From Nocardioides alkalitolerans (GTDB lineage: Bacteria > Actinomycetota > Actinomycetes > Propionibacteriales > Nocardioidaceae): a stretch of 64,000 bases of DNA. Every line of letters begins with the position of its first letter. The first letter of the stretch is position 1. The notes under the pieces were generated by a model. That model was not told where the DNA came from. It did no database searches and saw only the letters and a program-made list of their open reading frames with translations. Shown piece by piece: positions 38,071 to 46,534 of this stretch. The translations under genes were made by a program, and so were the position numbers. The DNA lies in assembly GCA_038184435.1 (NCBI GenBank), contig CP116227.1, forward strand, positions 3,005,501 to 3,069,500, given 5' to 3'.

Positions 38071-39501
38071 ATGACCGACACCTCAGCGAGCCAGTCCGCC
38101 CTGGCTCCCCAGACGCAGCTCAAGCGCGACGCTTTCGGCGTGCCGAGCATCCTGTTCATCGTCCTGTCCGCCCAAGCCCCCCTCACCAGCATCGTCGGCG
38201 CCGCTGGCGTCGCCGTCGCTCTGGGGAACGGTCCGGGCCTGCCCGGGGCCTATGTCGCGGTCGGCGCCGTGATCCTCCTGTTCTCGGTCGGCTTCACCAC
38301 CATGACCCGCCACGTCGACAGTCGCGGCGGGTTCTACGCGCTGATCCGGGCCGGGCTCGGCGAACGGGCCAGCGCGGGCGGCACCCTCGTGGGGCTGCTG
38401 TCCTACAGCGCGGTGCAGCTCGCGATGTACGCGCTCATGGGCGCCAGCCTCGGCAACCTGCTCGGTCGTCACTTCGGCTTCTCGTCGCCCTGGTGGCTGT
38501 GGGCCCTGGTCGCGATCGCGCTCGTCTGGGGGCTCGGCAGCCGCCAGGTCGAGCTGGGCGCCAAGGTGCTCGCCGTGCTGGTGGGCCTCGAGATCGCGAT
38601 CCTCACCGCCTTCGCCCTGGTGCTGGTCGCGACCCGGGGCATCGGCTCCTTCGACGTCGCCGCCAGCTTCTCGCCGTCCGCCGTCATGGCCGGCGCCCCC
38701 GGCGTCGCCGTGATGTTCGCGGTCGCCTGCATGTTCGGCTTCGAGTCCACCGCCATCTACTCCGCCGAGGCGCGCGACCCCCGCCGCACCGTGCCGCGCG
38801 CGACCTACATTGCCGTGGTCGTAATCGCCGTCTTCCTCGCGGGCACCAGCTGGGCCGTCGTGAGCTACTACGGAGCGGCCGACGCCCAGGGAGCCGCGCT
38901 GGAGGCGCTCGGCACCGACGCGGCGCTCTTCGCGCTCAACCCGATCAACGACGTGCTCGGGAGCTGGGCGGGCGCCGCGGCCGACGTGCTCCTCGTGACC
39001 TCGCTGTTCGCGGGCGTGCTGGCGTTCCACAACATGATCACGCGCTACTTCCACGCCCTCGCCGGACGCGGCCTGCTGCCCGCCGTGCTCGAGCGCACCA
39101 ACAAGCACCGCGCCCCGGCGAACGCCTCCCTGGCGCAGACCGTGCTGGCCGCAGCGCTCGTGGTGGTCGTGACCCTGGCCGGGCTCGACCCGATCGCCGA
39201 CGTGTTCAGCTGGTTCAGCGGGCTCGCGGTCGCCGCCCTCGTCGTGCTCTACCTGCTCACCTCCGTCTCGGCGGTCGCCTTCTTCCGGCGGGAGCCCGTC
39301 GAGGAGAACCCCGTCAGCACGCTCGTGGCCCCCATCGCCGCCGCTGCCCTCATGGCCGTCGTCCTCGCCATGGTGGTGCGCAACTTCGGCGTGCTGACCG
39401 GCGGGAGCTCGCTGACCGTCGCGCTGCTGCTCGGCTCGGTCCCCGTCGTGTTCGCCCTCGGGGTCGCCGGTGCCCGGCGCGCCGCCGTCCTCCGCTCCTG
39501 A
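38071..39501 (+). CDS. APC-superfamily amino acid/amine permease
   Basis: A 476-residue membrane transporter with about 12 hydrophobic segments. The first helix pattern FGVPSILFIVLSAQAPLTSIVGAAG and the GGFYALIRAGLG loop near 92 are typical of the amino acid-polyamine-organocation superfamily, and FESTAIYSAEARDPRRTVPRA marks the conserved cytoplasmic loop. It begins the operon with the copper amine oxidase and aldehyde dehydrogenase genes, so the expected cargo is an aryl-ethylamine such as phenylethylamine, tyramine or tryptamine. The ATG at 38071 lies 11 bases after CGAGGAG. Confidence 0.88.
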   Translation: MTDTSASQSALAPQTQLKRDAFGVPSILFIVLSAQAPLTSIVGAAGVAVALGNGPGLPGAYVAVGAVILLFSVGFTTMTRHVDSRGGFYALIRAGLGERASAGGTLVGLLSYSAVQLAMYALMGASLGNLLGRHFGFSSPWWLWALVAIALVWGLGSRQVELGAKVLAVLVGLEIAILTAFALVLVATRGIGSFDVAASFSPSAVMAGAPGVAVMFAVACMFGFESTAIYSAEARDPRRTVPRATYIAVVVIAVFLAGTSWAVVSYYGAADAQGAALEALGTDAALFALNPINDVLGSWAGAAADVLLVTSLFAGVLAFHNMITRYFHALAGRGLLPAVLERTNKHRAPANASLAQTVLAAALVVVVTLAGLDPIADVFSWFSGLAVAALVVLYLLTSVSAVAFFRREPVEENPVSTLVAPIAAAALMAVVLAMVVRNFGVLTGGSSLTVALLLGSVPVVFALGVAGARRAAVLRS

Positions 39502-39531
39502 TCCCCTGCTCCCGACCCTGGAGACCTCACC

Positions 39532-41535
39532 ATGACCACGACCGCCGACCGCGCGGACGCCTCCGTCCCCTCCTCCGACACGGATCCGGCCACCGACGTC
39601 CGGCACCCCCTCGCCCCGCTGGCCGCCGACGAGGTGCGCGCGACGCGCCGGATCCTCGACGACGCCGGTCTGATGACGCCGTCGACCCGGGCGGCCTACG
39701 TGATGCTCCGGGAGCCCGACAAGGCCGAGGTGCTCGCCTGGTCGCCGGGGCAGCCGGCACCGGCCCGCGAGGTGAGCCTCCTGCTCAGCGACGAGCAGGA
39801 CATGGCGCTCAGCGCCGTGGTCGTCGACCTCACGGCCGACCGCGTGGCGTCCCTGGAGCCGCTGGATGCGGCGGAGGTCGGCCTCGGCCCCTGCCTCGAC
39901 GAGGACTACGAGATCGTCGGCAGCATCGTGAAGAACGACCCGGAGTGGGTCGCGGCCATCGCCCGGCGCGGGGTCACCGACCTCGACAAGGTGCGGCCCG
40001 TGCCCCTGTCGGCGGGCGTGTTCGGGTACGACGACGAGGTCGGCTCGCGGGTCTACCGCGTGCTCTCGTTCTTCCAGCCCAGCCCGACGGACTTCGCGTG
40101 GGGACACCCGATCGGCGGCGTCATCGCCCACGTCGACGTCACCCACCGCACGATCCTCCGCATCGTCGAGACCCACGTCGAGCACACCCCCGAGGAGTCG
40201 GCGAACTACCTCGACCCGGCACTCCGCGGCCCGGAGCGCGAGGACCTCAAGCCCATCTCCATCACGCAGCCCGAGGGCGTGTCCTTCACGCTCGCCGACG
40301 GCGTGCTGTCGTGGCAGAACTGGCAGGTGCGGCTGGGCTTCAACGGCCGCGAGGGACTCACCCTCCACCAGCTGTCCTACACCGACGCGGGCGAGCTGCG
40401 CCCGATCCTCTACCGGGCGTCGGTCGGCGAGATGGTCGTCAACTACGGCGATCCGGGTCCGACCCACGGCTGGCAGAACTACTTCGACATCGGCGAGTAC
40501 CAGTTCGGCCGCCTCGCCAACTCCCTCGAGCTCGGCTGCGACTGCCTCGGCGACATCACCTACGTCGATGCCGTCGTGGTCGACGACTTCTGCGAACCGG
40601 TCACCATCCGCAACGCGATCTGCATCCACGAGGAGGACTACGGGATCCTCTGGAAGCACAACGACATCTTCAACGGCACCAACGAGACCCGCCGGCAGCG
40701 TCGCCTGGTGATGTCGTTCTTCGGCACGGTCGGCAACTACGACTACGGCTTCTACTGGTCGCTCTACCTCGACGGCACCATCGAGCTGGAGGTCAAGGCG
40801 ACCGGCATCCCCTTCCCGTCGGGGTACGACGGCGTCGACCCCTACTTCGCCGAGCTGGCCCCCGGCGTCGGCGCGCCCGTCCACCAGCACCTGTTCTCGG
40901 CGCGGCTCGACTTCACCGTCGACGGGGTGCGCAACCACGTCGACGAGCACGACGCCGTCACCGTGCCCACCGGCCCCGACAACCCGTGGGGCAACGCGAT
41001 CGGGCGCACCACGACCCGTCTGGCGACGGAGCAGGGCGCGAAGCGCCGCGCGGCGTCCGAGCGCAACCGCGTGTGGGTCGTCGGCAGCGACGAGCGCACC
41101 AACCGGTTGGGGCGGCCGACGGGCTACGTGCTGCTGCCCGAGGGCCACCCGACGCTGCTCGCCGACGAGGGCTCCTCCATCTCCCGCCGCGCCGAGTTCG
41201 CCCGCCACCACCTGTGGGTGACCCACTACGACCGCGACCAGCTGTGGCCGTCCGGCTACACCGTCAACCAGAACCCGGGCGGCGACGGGCTGCCGGCGTA
41301 CGCCGCGGGCGACCTGTCCGTCGACGGCGAGGACCTCGTCGTGTGGCACACCTTCGGGCTGACCCACTTCGTGCGGCCCGAGGACTGGCCGATCATGCCG
41401 GTCGACTACACGGGCTTCAAGCTCAAGCCGCACGGCTTCTTCGACCGCAACCCCACCCTCGACGTACCCGACCTGACGAAGCGCTCCGGGGGCCACGCGC
41501 CCGCCGGGGGGTCCGACGGCCACTGCGCGTGCTGA
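39532..41535 (+). CDS. Copper amine oxidase (topaquinone enzyme)
   Basis: A 667-residue oxidase. The topaquinone precursor is Y403 in TVGNYDYG, the catalytic base D319 in YFDIGEYQFG, and copper ligands include H451 and H453 (HQH) with a third histidine in the HFVRPEDWPIMP region. The C-terminal pattern KLKPHGFFDRNPTLDVP resembles the Arthrobacter phenylethylamine oxidase. It converts a primary amine to aldehyde, ammonia and peroxide. A tail after the normal end finishes in GHCAC, a possible copper-binding motif. No signal peptide is seen, so the enzyme is cytoplasmic. The aldehyde dehydrogenase two genes downstream takes the product. Confidence 0.92.
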   Translation: MTTTADRADASVPSSDTDPATDVRHPLAPLAADEVRATRRILDDAGLMTPSTRAAYVMLREPDKAEVLAWSPGQPAPAREVSLLLSDEQDMALSAVVVDLTADRVASLEPLDAAEVGLGPCLDEDYEIVGSIVKNDPEWVAAIARRGVTDLDKVRPVPLSAGVFGYDDEVGSRVYRVLSFFQPSPTDFAWGHPIGGVIAHVDVTHRTILRIVETHVEHTPEESANYLDPALRGPEREDLKPISITQPEGVSFTLADGVLSWQNWQVRLGFNGREGLTLHQLSYTDAGELRPILYRASVGEMVVNYGDPGPTHGWQNYFDIGEYQFGRLANSLELGCDCLGDITYVDAVVVDDFCEPVTIRNAICIHEEDYGILWKHNDIFNGTNETRRQRRLVMSFFGTVGNYDYGFYWSLYLDGTIELEVKATGIPFPSGYDGVDPYFAELAPGVGAPVHQHLFSARLDFTVDGVRNHVDEHDAVTVPTGPDNPWGNAIGRTTTRLATEQGAKRRAASERNRVWVVGSDERTNRLGRPTGYVLLPEGHPTLLADEGSSISRRAEFARHHLWVTHYDRDQLWPSGYTVNQNPGGDGLPAYAAGDLSVDGEDLVVWHTFGLTHFVRPEDWPIMPVDYTGFKLKPHGFFDRNPTLDVPDLTKRSGGHAPAGGSDGHCAC

Positions 41536-41537
41536 CG

Positions 41538-41999
41538 ATGTCGACCACCGTCGTCGAGCGGCCGCAGGACCGGCAGCGCCCCGGCCCCGATCCCGTCGCG
41601 ATCCGACGCGTCGCGGCCGGTGGTGCGCTCCTCGCCGCCGCCGGGCACCTCGGGGTCGCCGCCGTGGCCCCGGGGGCCGGCACCCTCGTCATGCTGCTCA
41701 TGGCGGCGGCGTGCCTGCCCTGCGCCCTCCACCTCTGGACGCACGGCGACCGCCGCACCTGGTGGACCCTCGGGGCGTGCGCGGGCCTCATGGTCCTCGT
41801 CCACTCCGTGCTGATGGCCGGGCACGCGCACGGCGGCCACGACCCGGCCGCCGTGGGCGCCGGCGCGGCCACCGCCCACGCCCTCATGTGGGCCCTGACC
41901 TGGCTGGAGACCGCGGTCGCCGCGGTCTGCCTGGTCGCCCCCGCTGCCGACGCCGGCACCACCACCTCGACCCGATCCACCACCTGGGAGACCTCATGA
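41538..41999 (+). CDS. Small multi-spanning membrane protein with His-rich loop
   Basis: A 153-residue protein with about four hydrophobic segments (near 27-45, 48-66, 75-95 and 110-135) and a histidine-rich loop AGHAHGGHDP near 96-105. The ATG at 41538 lies 2 bp after the copper amine oxidase stop, and the stop overlaps the aldehyde dehydrogenase start (ATGA). No family is recognised. Given the copper enzyme upstream and the His-rich loop, metal handling is one idea; an accessory role for the permease is another. An in-frame GTG at 41529 is a possible alternative start. Confidence 0.7.
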   Translation: MSTTVVERPQDRQRPGPDPVAIRRVAAGGALLAAAGHLGVAAVAPGAGTLVMLLMAAACLPCALHLWTHGDRRTWWTLGACAGLMVLVHSVLMAGHAHGGHDPAAVGAGAATAHALMWALTWLETAVAAVCLVAPAADAGTTTSTRSTTWETS

Positions 42000-43474
42000 C
42001 CACCGCACCCGAGCTCGACCGGCCCACCGTCCCGAGCGACCTGACGACCGACCTCCTCGTCGCCGGGACGTGGACCTCCGGCGGCGCCGGCATCCTCCCC
42101 ACGCTGAACCCGGCGACCGGCGAGGTGCTGGCCGAGGTGGCGGCCGCGGACACCGACGACGTCGACCGCGCCGTCGCCGCGGCCGAGGAGGCGTTCCGCA
42201 CGACGTGGGCCGCCGTCCCGCCCCACGAGCGGGCCGCGCTGCTGCACCGCCTCGCCGACCTCGTGGAGCGCGACGCCCAGCACCTCGCGACGCTGGAGGC
42301 GCTCGACGTCGGGTCCTCGTTCGGCTTCGCCCAGATGCTGTTCGTGCCGAACCTCGTGCGCTCGCTGCGCTACTACGCGGGCTGGGCCGACAAGCTCGAG
42401 GGCCAGCTCGTGCCCGCCGACGCCTTCATGGGGCGTCCCGTCCACGCGTACACGAAGCGCGAGCCCCTCGGCGTGGTCGCCGCGATCGTGCCGTGGAACT
42501 CGCCGCTGATGATCCTGGGCTGGAAGCTGGCGCCCGCGCTGGCCACCGGCAACGTCGTCATCGTGAAGCCCTCGGAGGAGGCGCCGCTCTCTTGCCTGCA
42601 CGTGGTGCGCCTGGCCGCCGAGGCCGGCTTCCCGGCCGGCACCGTCCAGGTGCTGCCGGGCGCCGGCGCGGTCGTCGGCGAGGCCCTCTCCCTGCACGCC
42701 GGTGTGCAGAAGGTGAGCTTCACCGGCTCGACCCCCGTCGGCCGCCGCATCGCCCAGAACGCGACGCACACCTTCAAGCGAACCACCCTCGAGCTGGGCG
42801 GCAAGTCGGCGCAGCTCGTCTTCGCCGACGCCGACGTGGAGCGCACCGTGCCGGGCATCGCGATGGGCCTCTTCGCCAACCAGGGCGAGTCGTGCGCCAT
42901 CGGCTCGCGCGTGCTCGTGCACCGTTCCCTGCACGACCAGGTCGTGGAGGGGCTGCGCGAGGCGCAGCGCGCCCAGGTCGTCGGCGACCCGTTCGACCCG
43001 AGCACCACCGTCGGCCCCCTCATCAGCGCGCGCCACCGCGACCGGGTGATGGGGTACGTCGAGAGCGGCCGCACCGAGGGCGCGACCCTGGTCGCGGGCG
43101 GCGCGGCCGTGGACCGGCCGGGCTTCTTCGTGGAGCCGACCGTCTTCGCCGGGGACCACGACCTGACGATCGCCCGCGAGGAGATCTTCGGGCCCGTCGG
43201 CGTCGTCATCCCGTTCGACGACGAGGACGACGCCATCCGCCTGGCGAACTCCACGGAGTACGGCCTCGCCGCCACCGTCTGGACGGGCGACGTCACCCGC
43301 GCCCACTCCGTCGCGGACCGGCTCCGCGCCGGGGCCGTGGCGGTCAACGGCTGGTCGCCGCTCGCCCCGCAGCTGCCGTGGGGCGGCGTCGGCGCCAGCG
43401 GCGTGGGCCGCGAGCTCGGCGTCGAGGGCATCCTCGAGAACACGGAGACGAAGACCGTCACCGTCGTGCTGTGA
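41996..43474 (+). CDS. Aldehyde dehydrogenase (aryl-acetaldehyde type by context)
   Basis: A 492-residue NAD(P)-dependent aldehyde dehydrogenase. Visible motifs: VPWNSPLM with GWKLAPALATGN, KPSEEAPLS, FTGSTPVGRRI, the general base Glu in TLELGGKSAQLVF (about 262) and nucleophile Cys in NQGESCAIGSR (about 297), plus EEIFGPVGVVIPF. It oxidises the aldehyde from the amine oxidase to the acid: phenylacetate, 4-hydroxyphenylacetate or indole-3-acetate. The last would feed the neighbouring iac-like pathway. A hairpin terminator follows directly. Confidence 0.92.
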   Translation: MTTAPELDRPTVPSDLTTDLLVAGTWTSGGAGILPTLNPATGEVLAEVAAADTDDVDRAVAAAEEAFRTTWAAVPPHERAALLHRLADLVERDAQHLATLEALDVGSSFGFAQMLFVPNLVRSLRYYAGWADKLEGQLVPADAFMGRPVHAYTKREPLGVVAAIVPWNSPLMILGWKLAPALATGNVVIVKPSEEAPLSCLHVVRLAAEAGFPAGTVQVLPGAGAVVGEALSLHAGVQKVSFTGSTPVGRRIAQNATHTFKRTTLELGGKSAQLVFADADVERTVPGIAMGLFANQGESCAIGSRVLVHRSLHDQVVEGLREAQRAQVVGDPFDPSTTVGPLISARHRDRVMGYVESGRTEGATLVAGGAAVDRPGFFVEPTVFAGDHDLTIAREEIFGPVGVVIPFDDEDDAIRLANSTEYGLAATVWTGDVTRAHSVADRLRAGAVAVNGWSPLAPQLPWGGVGASGVGRELGVEGILENTETKTVTVVL

Positions 43475-43480
43475 GACCTC

Positions 43481-43506
43481 CGGGGACCGGCCCCGGCCGG
43501 TCCCCG
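43481..43506 (+). terminator. Terminator after the amine oxidase/aldehyde dehydrogenase operon
   Basis: Bases 43481-43492 and 43495-43506 form a perfect GC-rich stem of up to 12 bp with a minimal loop, 7 bp after the aldehyde dehydrogenase stop. Confidence 0.75.
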
Positions 43507-43544
43507 GACCGGGTCCCTAGGATGAGCGGCGGGAGGGGGCGACC

Positions 43545-44105
43545 ATGGGCGTGGCGTACGGCGCGGGGCGACAGGCGCTGCTGGAGGCGGCGATCCACGT
43601 CGTCTCCCGCAAGGGGCTGCGGGGGCTGACCTACCGCAGCGTCGCGGCGGAGGCGGGCGTGACCCACGGGTCCGTCGCCTACCACTTCGGCGACCGCGAC
43701 ACCCTGATCCGCGAGGCCCTCGTGCTGAGCGCCCGCGCGAGCATCGAGGACATCGTGCTCACGTCCGACGGCCCGGACTTCGACGGGTTCGCCCGCGGGC
43801 TCGTCGACATGGTCTCCACCGATCCCGACCTGCAGGTGTTCCAGTACGAGCTGAGCCTCGAGGCGCGGCGCCGCCCGGAGCTCCTGGGGATCCTGGCCGA
43901 GGTCAACGATATCTACCGCGACGCGGTGCGGCGGGAGCTGGAGCGCAACGGTCTCGACGACCCGCAGCTGGCCCACGTCGTCTTCGTGCTCCTCGACGGC
44001 CTCGTGTTCCACGAGACCGTGACCGGCGACCACGAGCGCACGCGACGGTCGCTGTCGACCGTGCGCGACCTCCTGCGGGCCTACGCGGCCCGCGTCGGCG
44101 CCTGA
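43545..44105 (+). CDS. TetR/AcrR family regulator
   Basis: A 186-residue regulator. DNA-binding domain at 8-55 with VAAEAGVTHGSVAYHFGDRDTLIREAL; the C-terminal domain (DFDGFARGLVDMVSTDPDLQVFQYELSLEARRRPEL) is of the type seen in many catabolic or efflux repressors. A likely -10 (TAGGAT, 43518-43523) lies 22 bp before the ATG. It stands between the amine oxidase operon and the MHS transporter gene and could control either; the inverted repeat AACTTG/CAAGTT at 37951-37970 before the permease is one possible target, which is unproven. Confidence 0.85.
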   Translation: MGVAYGAGRQALLEAAIHVVSRKGLRGLTYRSVAAEAGVTHGSVAYHFGDRDTLIREALVLSARASIEDIVLTSDGPDFDGFARGLVDMVSTDPDLQVFQYELSLEARRRPELLGILAEVNDIYRDAVRRELERNGLDDPQLAHVVFVLLDGLVFHETVTGDHERTRRSLSTVRDLLRAYAARVGA

Positions 44106-44119
44106 CCCCCGCCTCCCCC

Positions 44120-44184
44120 GGGGATTTTCCTTACCCCGCGACAGGTTTCTCGGGTGGGGAGGGGTGACCCACCTCTCCTAGCGT
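44120..44184 (+). promoter_or_regulatory. Promoter of the MHS transporter gene with tandem boxes
   Basis: Box 1 GGGGATTTTCCT (44120-44131, centre 44125.5), box 2 CAGGTTTCTCGG (44142-44153, centre 44147.5), -10 TAGCGT (44179-44184) in CTCCTAGCGTCGC. Spacings 22 bp and 53.5 bp match the promoters at 32252 and 36728. Confidence 0.68.
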
Positions 44185-44220
44185 CGCCGCACTGTTCCCG
44201 ACTCGAGGACGTGCGAACAC

Positions 44221-45603
44221 ATGACCCCTGCCGCGCCTTCCGGCTCCCCCGCTTCCGTGACCGCCACCGCGTCACCCGACACGCCGCAGAAGAGCAGCAC
44301 GCTCCGCGTGGGGCTCGCCGCCGGCGTGGGCACCTCGCTGGAGTTCTACGACTTCGCCATCTACGGCACCGCCGCCGCCCTCGTCTTCGGCGAGGTGTTC
44401 TTCCAGACCGGCGACCCCTGGTTCGGCACCTTCATGAGCCTGACCACGTTCGCGATCGGCTTCCTCATGGCACCGGTCGGCGCGGCGGTCTTCGGTTGGA
44501 TCGGCGACCGGCGCGGCCGCCGGGCGGCGCTGCTCGCCGCGTTCGTCACGATGGGCGTCTCGACCCTGCTGATGGGTCTCCTGCCGTCGTACGCCGTCAT
44601 CGGGGTCGCCGCCCCGATCCTCCTGGTGCTCCTGCGGCTCTGCCACGGCGCCGCCCGCGGCGGCGAGAACCAGAGCGCCGCCGTGTTCGCGATGGAGCAC
44701 GCCCCGGAGCACCGCCGCGGCCTGTTCGGGTCGTTCGTGGCCGTCGGGTCGCCGATCGGGTCGATGCTCGCCAACCTGGCGTTCGCGCTCGTGCTCTTCC
44801 TGCCCGAGGACGCGGTGCAGAGCTGGGGCTGGCGCATCCCCTTCCTCGTGGGCGGCGGCGTGCTGGCCATCGGCCTCTGGATCCGGCACGGCGTCGACGA
44901 GACGCCCGAGTTCGAGCAGGTCGTGCGGCAGCGCGTCGACGAGGACACCCGCTCGCCGCTCGCCGAGGCGGTGCGCACCGGGTGGCGCCGCATCCTGCTG
45001 GTCGCCGGCGTCAACATCGGGCTCAACGCGAGCACGTTCACGCTCGCGACGTTCATGCTGTCGTTCGGCTCGGCGGAGGCACCGCTGGGGCTCGGGCTGC
45101 CCCGGCAGCAGATCCTGCTCGGCACGCTCCTCGGCCTGGCGTGCCACGCCGTCGCGAACGTGCTCGCCGCGATGGTCTCCGACCGGGTCGGACGACGCCC
45201 GGTCATGGCGGTCGGCGCGGTCGCGTCGCTGGCGTCGGCGCTCACGATGTTCCACCTCACCGCCGTGGGCACGGTCGCGGCGACGAACCTCGCGATCGTC
45301 ATCGGCTTCATCTGCACGGGCGTGCTCTTCGGTCCGATGTACACCTTCTTCGGCGAGCTGTTCCCGGCCGAGCAGCGGGCCTCCGCCGCGGGCGTGGGCT
45401 TCCACATCGGCGCCGTGCTGGGCGGCGGCATCGCGCCCCTCGTCGCCAACCGCATCATCGCGGGCACGCAGCAACCGCACTACGTGGGCTACTACCTGGC
45501 CACCCTGCTCGTCGTGACGCTGCTCTGCCTCCGGGCACTGCCCGAGACGGCGCCCTGCCGGATCGGGCGCGCCGCTGCGCCGGAGCCGCTCGCGACCCGC
45601 TGA
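44221..45603 (+). CDS. MFS transporter, metabolite:H+ symporter (MHS) family
   Basis: A 460-residue 12-helix transporter. The signature between helices 2 and 3 reads GWIGDRRGRRAALL, the first helix LEFYDFAIYGTAAALVFG matches the MHS group (ShiA/KgtP/ProP type), and RLCHGAARGGENQSAAVFAMEH matches the conserved helix 4 loop. MHS members import organic acids with protons. Because its promoter carries the same boxes as the iac-like operons, uptake of indole-3-acetate or a related aryl acid is a reasonable proposal. Confidence 0.9.
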   Translation: MTPAAPSGSPASVTATASPDTPQKSSTLRVGLAAGVGTSLEFYDFAIYGTAAALVFGEVFFQTGDPWFGTFMSLTTFAIGFLMAPVGAAVFGWIGDRRGRRAALLAAFVTMGVSTLLMGLLPSYAVIGVAAPILLVLLRLCHGAARGGENQSAAVFAMEHAPEHRRGLFGSFVAVGSPIGSMLANLAFALVLFLPEDAVQSWGWRIPFLVGGGVLAIGLWIRHGVDETPEFEQVVRQRVDEDTRSPLAEAVRTGWRRILLVAGVNIGLNASTFTLATFMLSFGSAEAPLGLGLPRQQILLGTLLGLACHAVANVLAAMVSDRVGRRPVMAVGAVASLASALTMFHLTAVGTVAATNLAIVIGFICTGVLFGPMYTFFGELFPAEQRASAAGVGFHIGAVLGGGIAPLVANRIIAGTQQPHYVGYYLATLLVVTLLCLRALPETAPCRIGRAAAPEPLATR

Positions 45604-45642
45604 CCCCCCGGCGTGCCGCCCGTCTGGCACGCTGTGGCCACC

Positions 45643-46437
45643 ATGCCGACCGATCCGCCGACCGATCCGCCGACCGCACCGGCCCCGCCCGAGCCGATCC
45701 AGTCGCTCGTGCGCGGGCTGGCGGTCGTGCGGGCCTTCGACGGCGAGCACCCGCGGCTGACGCTGTCGGACGCCGCCCGGCGCTCCGGCCTGTCCCGGGC
45801 GACCGCGCGGCGGGTGCTCCACACGCTCGTCACGGAGGGGTACGCCGCCACCGACGGCCGCACCTTCCGCCTGACGCCCCGCATCCTGGAGCTGGGGTTC
45901 GCCTACCTGTCCGCGCTCGGCCTGCCGGCCGTCGCGCAGCCCCACCTCGAGGCCCTCTCCGCCCAGGTGGGCGAGTCGACCTCGCTGGCGGTCCTCGACG
46001 GCGACCAGGTCGTGTACGTCGCGCGCGTCGCCACCCGCCGCATCATGAGCGTCGGGATCACGGTGGGCACCCGGTTCCCGGCGTACGCGACCTCGATGGG
46101 ACGGGTGCTGCTCGCCGGGCTCGAGGACGCGGCGGTCGACGAGGTCCTCGCGGGCGAGCTCGTCGCGTGGACGCCGCGCACCCTGACGGACCCCGCCGCC
46201 CTGCGGGCGGAGGTCGAGCGGGCGCGGAGCCGCGGCTGGGCCGCCGTCGAGGAGGAGCTCGAGCGCGGGCTGCGCTCGATCGCGGCTCCGGTGCGGGACG
46301 CGGCGGGCGCGGTCGTGGCGGCCGTCAACGTGTCGACGTCCGCGCTCGACGACCGCGACCTCGAGCGGGAGGTGCTCGAGCCGCTGCTCGCGTGTACGGC
46401 CGCGATCGGCGCCGACCTGGACCGCACCGGGCACTGA
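45643..46437 (+). CDS. IclR family regulator, PcaR/PcaU-like
   Basis: A 264-residue regulator. N-terminal winged helix: VRAFDGEHPRLTLSDAARRSGLSRATARRVLHTLVTEGYA; C-terminal effector domain: SLAVLDGDQVVYVARVATRRIM, then RFPAYATSMGRVLLAG and AVNVSTSALD. Its closest functional relatives are PcaR, PcaU and PobR, which sense beta-ketoadipate or protocatechuate. The ATG at 45643 begins 15 residues before the fold. It lies 97 bp upstream of the thiolase/CoA-transferase operon, and the gap holds a palindromic array of the kind bound by PcaR/PcaU. Confidence 0.88.
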   Translation: MPTDPPTDPPTAPAPPEPIQSLVRGLAVVRAFDGEHPRLTLSDAARRSGLSRATARRVLHTLVTEGYAATDGRTFRLTPRILELGFAYLSALGLPAVAQPHLEALSAQVGESTSLAVLDGDQVVYVARVATRRIMSVGITVGTRFPAYATSMGRVLLAGLEDAAVDEVLAGELVAWTPRTLTDPAALRAEVERARSRGWAAVEEELERGLRSIAAPVRDAAGAVVAAVNVSTSALDDRDLEREVLEPLLACTAAIGADLDRTGH

Positions 46438-46488
46438 CCGCTCCATCTCCGACGCCCTTGGCAGGCGCGGGCCGGCGGCGTACAGTCA

Positions 46489-46522
46489 GTTCGTACAGCG
46501 AACGTTTGTTCGCTAGGCGAAC
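46489..46522. promoter_or_regulatory. Triple palindromic operator for the IclR regulator
   Basis: Three overlapping inverted repeats made of alternating GTTCG(C)/GCGAAC units: 46489-46503 (GTTCGTACAGCGAAC), 46497-46514 (AGCGAACGTTTGTTCGCT, perfect) and 46508-46522 (GTTCGCTAGGCGAAC, perfect). The array ends just before the ribosome site AAGGAG (46523-46528) of the GTG-started thiolase gene. Confidence 0.75.
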
Positions 46523-46534
46523 AAGGAGTCTTCG

